This document shows, one piece after another, positions 54,274 to 64,000 of a stretch of DNA of 64,000 nucleotides. This DNA is from Aeromicrobium flavum (GTDB taxonomy: Bacteria > Actinomycetota > Actinomycetes > Propionibacteriales > Nocardioidaceae): contig NZ_BJZQ01000006.1 in the NCBI RefSeq assembly GCF_007992115.1, positions 62,001 through 126,000 on the forward strand. The letters are read 5' to 3'. The first letter of the stretch is position 1; every line of letters starts with the position of its first letter. The notes below the pieces were generated by a model. The model was not told where the DNA came from, did not search any database, and saw only the letters and a program-made list of their open reading frames with translations. The position numbers and the translations under genes are program-made.

Positions 54274-55038
54274 ATGGCCGACGCCCAGCGCGACGAGGAG
54301 TTCACCGTCGACGTCCTCGCGGAGCGGGCCGGGATGACGGTGCGCAATGTCCGCGCGTACTCGACCCGCGGCCTCATCGACCCGCCGCGGCTCGAGGGAC
54401 GCACCGGGTACTACACCCAGAAGCACCTGCAGCGGCTGGTGCTGATCCGCACGCTGCTGGGTCGCGGCTTCACGCTGGCGGCGATCGAGGACGCGATCCT
54501 GAAGTCGCCCTCCACCGCGTCGAGCGTCGCGCTGGACCTCATCAACATCTTCGAGGTCGAGGACGACGAGGACCCGACCGAGCTGATCAGCCGCGCCGAG
54601 CTGGCCTCGCTCTCGGGCGTGAGCCCCGACCACAAGCTGATCGACCAGATGATCGAGCTCGGGCTGCTCGAGCAGGTCGATGAGGACACGATCCGCATGC
54701 TCGAGCCCAGCGTCGTCCGGCCGGGAGCCGCGTCGGTGGCGATCGGGCTCAACCCCGACAGCGTCGTCGACATCGTCCCGCACATGCGCGAGCACCTCGA
54801 GCAGATTTCCGACCGCTTCGTCCACCACGTCAGCCGCGACGTGGCCCAGCCGTTCCTCGACGCGGGGCTGCCGCAGGACGAGTGGCCGGTCGTGTTCGAG
54901 AAGATCGACCAGCTGATCCCGATCGCCAGCCAGGTCGTGGTCTCGATGTTCCGCAGCGTGCTGCGCGAGGCGATCGAGGTCGAGATCGGTCACAAGCTGG
55001 AGGAGCTGGCCGCCGAGAGCGACCAGCCCGCTCCCTGA
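54274..55038 (+). CDS. MerR-like helix-turn-helix regulator with long C-terminal domain
   Basis: 254 residues. MerR HTH at the N-terminus (VDVLAERAGMTVRNVRAYSTRGLIDPPRL, residues 11-39, then YYTQKHLQRLVLIRTLLGRGFTLAAIEDAI), followed by a 150-residue helical domain (ELISRAELASLSGV to end). No ligand cysteines. Target unknown. Convergent with the DUF3048 gene, which ends one base beyond its stop. Confidence 0.88.
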   Translation: MADAQRDEEFTVDVLAERAGMTVRNVRAYSTRGLIDPPRLEGRTGYYTQKHLQRLVLIRTLLGRGFTLAAIEDAILKSPSTASSVALDLINIFEVEDDEDPTELISRAELASLSGVSPDHKLIDQMIELGLLEQVDEDTIRMLEPSVVRPGAASVAIGLNPDSVVDIVPHMREHLEQISDRFVHHVSRDVAQPFLDAGLPQDEWPVVFEKIDQLIPIASQVVVSMFRSVLREAIEVEIGHKLEELAAESDQPAP

Positions 55039-56031
55039 CTACTTCGCGCTGAGCGCCGTCGACTCGTTCTTGCTCAGCAGCTCGATCCACGTCTTGCCGC
55101 GCGGCAGGGTCATGGCCTGTCCGTTGCGGGTCCGCAGGACGATAGTCGAGGCGTTGTTCGGCTTCTTCCACGTGGCGTTGACGCGCGTGCCGCCGACGAA
55201 CACGACCGCCTTGCCGCTGCCCTCGAAGGTGGTCTCGGGCACGCGGTTGCCGGCCGGGTCGGTGTAGCCGGCGTCCTTCTCGTCGGCCCACAGGACGACG
55301 AGGTTCTTCGCGCCGAACTCCTTGGCGCTGGTGCCGTTCGTGCGCTTCCACGCCTTGCCGTTGAAGCGCCACGACGTGGTGTGGGTGCGCGAGAACTTCA
55401 CGGAGGCACTGGTGACCTGCGGGCCCTTCGGCGCCGCGGCGCCGGCCGGCGACCACTGGAAGTACGGCCGCTCGGGCTGCGTGTTCTTGACGTCCTTGGT
55501 GAGCCGGGCGAGGTCCACCACGACGTTGTAGGGCGCGGAGCCGCTGTCGCGTGACAGCCCGGGCGAGCCCGCGTCCTGCGAGTGGATCGGGATGCCGGCG
55601 TCCTTGATCCGCGAGATCGTCCTGCCCGCGCCGCCTGAGGCGACCACCTGTCCGCGCACCGGCTTCGCGATGCCGATGTCGGTGGCCCGCATCGAGCGCA
55701 CGTGGCCGACGTTGCCGGGCAGGCGCGTGTAGAAGAGCGCGGCCAGGCGGGTGATGCCGCCCTCGACGGTCTGCTCGACGACCAGGTCGGCCTTGTCGAC
55801 GCTGGTCTGCGGGGCGGAGGCCGGCGTGTTGTCGATCTTGACGACGAAGACGGGGTTCGCGGGTGCCTTGGCCAGCGTGCCGCCCGTCAGCGGGTTGACC
55901 GCCGCGATCTTGGCGGCCGTCGTCTTGTTCGGCTCCTTGGGGTCGGGCTCGGACGTCTTCTCCTCCCCGCCTGAGCAGGCCCCCACGGAGAGCAGGAGGG
56001 CACAGGTCACCGACAGCATCCGCAACTTCAT
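55039..56031 (-). CDS. DUF3048 lipoprotein
   Basis: 330 residues. Signal peptide with lipobox SVGACS (Cys near residue 19), then VVKIDNTPASAPQTSVDKAD, EQTVEGGITRLAALFYTRLPG and VGHVRSMRATDIGI of the DUF3048 family. DUF3048 lipoproteins sit on the outer face of the membrane and are linked to wall/biofilm functions in Bacillus (YerB). Convergent with the MerR gene. Confidence 0.92.
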   Translation of the reverse strand: MKLRMLSVTCALLLSVGACSGGEEKTSEPDPKEPNKTTAAKIAAVNPLTGGTLAKAPANPVFVVKIDNTPASAPQTSVDKADLVVEQTVEGGITRLAALFYTRLPGNVGHVRSMRATDIGIAKPVRGQVVASGGAGRTISRIKDAGIPIHSQDAGSPGLSRDSGSAPYNVVVDLARLTKDVKNTQPERPYFQWSPAGAAAPKGPQVTSASVKFSRTHTTSWRFNGKAWKRTNGTSAKEFGAKNLVVLWADEKDAGYTDPAGNRVPETTFEGSGKAVVFVGGTRVNATWKKPNNASTIVLRTRNGQAMTLPRGKTWIELLSKNESTALSAK

Positions 56032-56133
56032 GCCCCAAGGATGCCTGAGGCCAGGTCGCCTTCGGGGCTGGGGCGGCGGTGTCGGCCGATCTTCTGCAAG
56101 GCCGGTGTCGGACTCCGGTGCCACCATGGGTCC

Positions 56134-60661
<4,528 letters not shown>

Positions 60662-60669
<8 letters not shown>

Positions 60670-61474
60670 GGGCGACACCGTCTGGCGCGCCGCCCACCAC
60701 CTGAACGAGGCGCTGGCCGGCCGGGTGCTGACCGGCACGGAGTTCCGGGTGCCGCGGTACGCCACGGTCGACCTGGCCGGGCAGGTGCTGCACGAGGTGG
60801 TCAGCGTGGGCAAGCACCTGCTGATGCGCACCGACGACTGGTCGATCCACTCGCATCTGAAGATGGAGGGCTCCTGGCACCTCTACCGGCCCGCCACGCT
60901 CGCGCGAGGCGGCACGGGCCTGCGGCGCCCGGCGCACACGGTGCGGGCGATCGTGCGCACCGACGAGTGGGTCGCCGTGGGGTTCAGCCTCGGCAAGATC
61001 GAGGTCCTCGCCCGCGACGACGAGGCGTCCGCGGTCGGACACCTCGGTCCCGACGTGCTCGACCCGGAGTTCGACCGCGAGCTCGCGCTGGCCAACCTGC
61101 GGCGCGACCCGGACGCGCTGGTCTTCAACGCCCTGCACGACCAGCGGAACCTGGCCGGCTTCGGCAACGAGTTCGTCAACGAGATGCTCTACCTCTCGGG
61201 GATCGACCCGCACACCCGTGTCGGCGACGTCGACCTGGAGCGCGTCGTCGACCGCGGCGTGCGACTCATCGTGGCCAACCGCGACCGCGTCGAGCGCACC
61301 TTCACCGGCAATGCCCGGCCCGGCCAGATGACCTGGGTCTTCGGCCGCACCGACCGCCCCTGTCGCCGCTGCGACACCACCATCCGCGAGACCGCCCTCG
61401 GCCCCCTCACCCGGGAGCGCCGCGTCTACTGGTGCCCGACCTGTCAGCCCGCCTCGAGCGGGCGAGATCTGTAG
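60662..61474 (+). CDS. nei: Fpg/Nei DNA glycosylase (Nei2-like)
   Basis: 270 residues. Pro2-Glu3 catalytic start (PEGDT), Lys in KHLLMRTDDW, the H2TH region (NEFVNEMLYLSGIDP) and a C-terminal zinc finger CRRCDTTI then CPTCQ. It removes oxidised pyrimidines and cuts AP sites. Cotranscribed with lhr. The stop codon TAG lies inside a 23-base repeat (61463-61485), so the last residues (GRDL) come from repeat sequence. Confidence 0.93.
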
Positions 61475-61554
61475 CGTTCCGCACCCCGTGCGCGAGATGT
61501 GTAGCGTTCCGTTCGCTTCCGCAGCGCAGAAGGTACGCAAGGCTACGAATCTCG
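61463..61554. repeat. Three copies of a 23-base repeat forming a hairpin at convergent gene ends
   Basis: Copy 1 cgagatctgtagcgttccgc begins at 61463; copy 2 cgagatgtgtagcgttccgt at 61493; an inverted copy is at 61532-61554 (ends ctacgaatctcg). Copies 2 and 3 pair over about 20 positions with four mismatches plus cttc/gaag near the loop. Between nei and the convergent DUF559 gene. A fourth copy is at 62627. Confidence 0.75.
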
Positions 61555-61566
61555 GGCGCCGAGGCG

Positions 61567-62499
61567 TCAGAAGGCACCGGGGGCGAACAAGGCCGCGTCG
61601 TCGAAGGTCAGCCGGGGTGCCGGTCCGGTGTGACCGTGATCGCGGAGTCGCCGGTCGATCCGGCGCAGGATGTCGACCGGCACGCGCAGGTCGCGGTCGA
61701 CCAGCACGATCACACTCCAGCCTTGCGACTCGAGGTACTCGCGACGATCGCGGTCACGGACACGCTGCCGCTGCCCTTCGTGCCATCGGCCGTCGTACTC
61801 CACCGCGACCCTGAGGTGGGGCCAGGCGAAATCCGTGCAGGCGAGGAAGATCCCGCGTTCGTCATGGACGTCAAGGTTGCACACGGGCACCGGAAGTCCA
61901 CCGAGCGCGAGAAGCATGCGCACGAAGGACTCCATCGGCGAACGACTCTCGGGACCGACATGATCGAGTGCACGACGCGCCGCGGCCACGCCGTCCAGGT
62001 GCCTCGTCTCGCAGTAGGTCGCCAGACGGTCCCGCGTCGTCAGCCGCTGGTGAATCAGCCAGTCGGCGGCCGCCACGAGTTGCACCAGCGTGAACTGGGT
62101 GGCGCAGTCGACGAACGTCCGCTCCGGTGACGTCACCGGGACTCCCCGCACGTCCCGCGTCGAGATCGAGTGCAGGCGACGGTGAATCCGGATGCGAGGT
62201 TCCCGACACACGGCGTTCTGCCGGGTCGAAAGATGCAGCCGCCCGTCGCTGCCACCACTCAGATCGAGGCCGTACCAAGCCAAGGCCGTGCGGTGACTGA
62301 CGGCCGCATCACTCGGCGCTGCCAGCAGTGCCGCGAGCAGCCACTCGCGAAGGCCCATCGTCAGGCCCGCCAGCGCATACACGCCTCGGAACACCCGCAC
62401 GAACCGTGCACCACCGAGGGCGCGCCGCGTCAGGCCTCTCGCTTGGGCCTCGGCGAGCGAGAACGGACGGTGGCGAAGCTCGGGCGGGACAGGGAGCAT
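61567..62499 (-). CDS. DUF559 endonuclease-fold protein with AbiEi-like N-terminal region
   Basis: 310 residues. N-terminal 190 residues: FSLAEAQARGLTRRALGGARFVRVFRGVYAL, ALLAAPSDAAVSHRTALAWYGL and VTSPERTFVDCA, a winged-helix pattern shared with AbiEi-type antitoxin proteins. C-terminal DUF559 (Vsr/PD-(D/E)XK-like) nuclease fold: CTDFAWPHLRVAVEYDGRWH and RRDRREYLESQGW. Common and diverse in actinobacteria; no toxin gene is adjacent. Flanked by 23-base repeats. A TTG 75 bases upstream is a less likely start. Confidence 0.82.
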   Translation of the reverse strand: MLPVPPELRHRPFSLAEAQARGLTRRALGGARFVRVFRGVYALAGLTMGLREWLLAALLAAPSDAAVSHRTALAWYGLDLSGGSDGRLHLSTRQNAVCREPRIRIHRRLHSISTRDVRGVPVTSPERTFVDCATQFTLVQLVAAADWLIHQRLTTRDRLATYCETRHLDGVAAARRALDHVGPESRSPMESFVRMLLALGGLPVPVCNLDVHDERGIFLACTDFAWPHLRVAVEYDGRWHEGQRQRVRDRDRREYLESQGWSVIVLVDRDLRVPVDILRRIDRRLRDHGHTGPAPRLTFDDAALFAPGAF

Positions 62500-62626
62500 C
62501 CTGCGAGATTGGTCCCAGCCGAGCAGCCGGGGAAGGCCTCGAAAACAGTCTGTGGACGCCGGCGCAGCCGTCAACAGTTCTCAGACGGAAGATGTGCAGC
62601 GGCGCGCACACTCTGGCTCCTCAGAA

Positions 62627-62649
62627 GGTACGCAACGCTACAGATCTCG
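62627..62649. repeat. Fourth copy of the 23-base repeat, inverted
   Basis: ggtacgcaacgctacagatctcg, reverse complement of the copy at 61463 with 2 differences. It lies 16 bases after the stop of the FAD oxidoreductase (minus strand) and upstream of the DUF559 gene. Confidence 0.75.
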
Positions 62650-62664
62650 TCCGCCGGAGGCGGA

Positions 62665-63690
62665 TCAACCGCGGATGAGGGCGGCGGCGTGCTGCGAGAG
62701 GGCCGGGGCCATCTGGATGCCGTAGCCGGCCTGGCCGACGTACCAGAAGAAGCCGTCGGCCTTCTCGTCCCAGCGGGTGACGGGGTTGCCGTCGGGAGCG
62801 AAGGTGCGCAGGCCGGCCCACGCGGTGCGGACGCTGCGCAGTCCGAGGGTCGTGACGTCGTTGACCGCCTCGATGGCGCGGGCGATCTCGAGCTCGTCGG
62901 CCTTGGGGTCGCCGGGCTCGTGGAGTGACGCGTCCTGCGGCGAGCAGAGCACCGCGCCGCCCTCGGCCTTGAAGTAGAAGCCGTCGTCGATGCCCGCGGT
63001 GAAGGGCACGCCCTCGAGGGAGGCGTTCGTCGGTGACTGGAAGATCGTGCGTCGACGCGGCTCCAACCGCAGCCGCTCGGCCCCGAAGACGGCACCCACC
63101 ACGTCGCCCCAGGCGCCCGAGGCGTTGATGACGACGTCGGCACGGAACTGGTCGCCCGCCGTCGTCGTGACGACCCACTCCCCCGCCTCGCGCAGCGCCG
63201 AGGCGACGCGGGCCGAGGTGGCGATGGTGCCGCCGCGGGCCCGGAAGGCGCGGGCGTACGCGTGGTGCAGTCCCATGACGTCGAGGTCGAGGGCGGTCTC
63301 GTCCCACGCCGCGACCCGGACCGCGCCGGGCCGCAGCACCGGGCACAGCTTCTCGGCCTCGGCGCCGTCGACGAGCTCGGCCGGCGTCTCGGCGACGAGG
63401 CGGCGCACGTCGTCGTCGCGGCCGTTGACGCCCAACCACAGGCAGGCCATCGGCGAGGCGACCGGACCGTCGACCTCGAAGGGCGGGTCGATCAGGTAGG
63501 CGTGGCTGGCGGCGGTGAAGTCGCGCACGACGGCCGGCCCGTACGAGCCGATCCACGTCGCAGCCGACCGGCCGGTGGTGTGGACCGCGAGAGACTTCTC
63601 GGCCTCCAGCACCAGGACCTCGCGGTCGAAGGCCAGCTCGTACGCGATGGCGACTCCCGAGATCCCGCCGCCGATGACGATGACGTCCAT
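62665..63690 (-). CDS. FAD-dependent oxidoreductase (DAO family)
   Basis: 341 residues. Rossmann VIVIGGGISGVAIAYELA at the N-terminus, then VLEAEKSLAVHTTGRSAA, DVVINASGAWGD, and the C-terminal FWYVGQAGYGIQMAPALS. This is the glycine/D-amino-acid oxidase fold; YVGQAGYGIQ is close to amino-acid deaminase-like members. Substrate unknown. Single gene, followed by a repeat copy. Confidence 0.9.
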   Translation of the reverse strand: MDVIVIGGGISGVAIAYELAFDREVLVLEAEKSLAVHTTGRSAATWIGSYGPAVVRDFTAASHAYLIDPPFEVDGPVASPMACLWLGVNGRDDDVRRLVAETPAELVDGAEAEKLCPVLRPGAVRVAAWDETALDLDVMGLHHAYARAFRARGGTIATSARVASALREAGEWVVTTTAGDQFRADVVINASGAWGDVVGAVFGAERLRLEPRRRTIFQSPTNASLEGVPFTAGIDDGFYFKAEGGAVLCSPQDASLHEPGDPKADELEIARAIEAVNDVTTLGLRSVRTAWAGLRTFAPDGNPVTRWDEKADGFFWYVGQAGYGIQMAPALSQHAAALIRG

Positions 63691-63742
63691 CGACCCATCA
63701 TGGCCGACCTCGAGGGGAAGGACCCGAGGAACACCCGCCTGT

Positions 63743-64000
63743 TCACACGACCTTCACGGGAGCGGCGGGGAGGTCGGCGGTGCGCACCCAGACCATGTCC
63801 TCGTCGAGGTCGGTGTGCTTGGCGTCCCACGAGTCGAGGAACCAGTTCTGGCGCACCTTCCACGGCGTGCGGGCACCCGAGCGCGGCAGCAGCTCGTCGG
63901 CGCGCGCGATGTAGCCGGAGTTCAGGTCGAGCAGTCGCTCGTCATGGCCGAAGTCGGCCGCGGGGTCGGGGATGCCGTAGGCGTAGCCCTTCACCTCGAG
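63743..64000 (-). CDS. Flavin-containing (Baeyer-Villiger type) monooxygenase, C-terminal fragment
   Basis: 86 visible residues; the 5' part lies outside the window. LNSGYIARADELLPRSGART followed by PWKVRQNWFLDS is the C-terminal signature of class B flavin monooxygenases such as EthA/MymA. It should oxidise ketones or thio compounds with NADPH. Low evidence because most is missing, but the tail is specific. Confidence 0.7.
   Translation of the reverse strand, partial: LEVKGYAYGIPDPAADFGHDERLLDLNSGYIARADELLPRSGARTPWKVRQNWFLDSWDAKHTDLDEDMVWVRTADLPAAPVKVV

Noticed and set aside
61463-61554. Possible CRISPR-like repeats
   Set aside because: Copies are in both orientations, spaced irregularly (7 and 16 bases) and without cas genes; better described as REP-like.

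Overview
The window is about 70% GC or higher, with strongly GC-biased third codon positions, frequent GTG starts and many 1-4 base start/stop overlaps. It carries actinobacterial signature genes: DUF3117, DUF3039, DUF2017 and DUF3048 proteins, a mycothiol-dependent isomerase-fold protein, SigE with the neighbouring O-methyltransferase, the Mec/CysO/CysM sulfur system, and a 1,500-residue Lhr next to Nei. This points to a chromosomal segment of a high-GC actinobacterium; by inference a Nocardioidaceae member (Aeromicrobium-like), which I cannot prove without a database. Several blocks keep gene order known from Mycobacterium tuberculosis (rhlE/soj-like; OMT-sigE-tatB-mrp; pncB-clpS-DUF2017-mec-cysO-cysM-murI-MBL-rph-rdgB; lhr-nei). 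I see no tRNA or rRNA gene, CRISPR array, insertion sequence, prophage or integrase.

Layout. 1-10.5 kb: 3' part of a DEAD-box RNA helicase, L,D-transpeptidase, ParA-like ATPase, SDR plus alpha/beta hydrolase, a TetR operon with two paralogous membrane proteins behind a 28-base palindrome, a membrane protein/winged-helix regulator pair behind further inverted repeats, PHP phosphoesterase, histidine phosphatase, mesaconyl-CoA hydratase-like enzyme and a secreted EEP-family nuclease/phosphatase. 10.6-16 kb: a small surface-glycan cluster (GT4, a pyruvyltransferase-like/GT8-like fusion, a TylF-like methyltransferase). 16-24 kb: stress protein, acyl-CoA dehydrogenase, EamA transporter, MgtE-N/CBS and DUF1003 proteins, Mrp, TatB, SigE, O-methyltransferase, DUF3117. 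24-30 kb: SGNH lipoprotein, DapE, a MacAB-like tripartite ABC system, VOC protein. 30-36 kb: rdgB, rph, a large secreted M6-like metalloprotease, MBL hydrolase and murI. 36-41.6 kb: MarR-controlled segment with GH1 beta-glucosidase and sugar MFS transporter, then ohr/ohrR and a PRPP synthetase.

41.6-47.6 kb: CysM-CysO-Mec sulfur transfer, an inserted secreted matrixin-like protease with a membrane-anchored neighbour, DUF2017, ClpS, and the NAD salvage pair pncB-pncA. 47.6-56 kb: LLM flavin oxidoreductase, class V aminotransferase-fold enzyme, HSL-type esterase with DUF2236 oxygenase, a DEAD/DEAH helicase with DUF3039, YqgE/AlgH, a MerR-like regulator and a DUF3048 lipoprotein. 56-64 kb: lhr-nei DNA repair pair, a DUF559 endonuclease-fold gene bordered by short repeats, an FAD oxidoreductase and the 3' end of a flavin monooxygenase.

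The window is mostly ordinary chromosome. The most interesting points are a CysO sulfur carrier whose GG tail is masked by two alanines beside its JAMM protease; a perfect hairpin that contains the only ribosome-binding site of rph; strong palindromic operators in front of small membrane-protein/regulator operons; and several extragenic inverted repeats (around 18.8, 39.55, 40.56 and 61.5 kb). No gene-free stretch exceeds about 210 bases.
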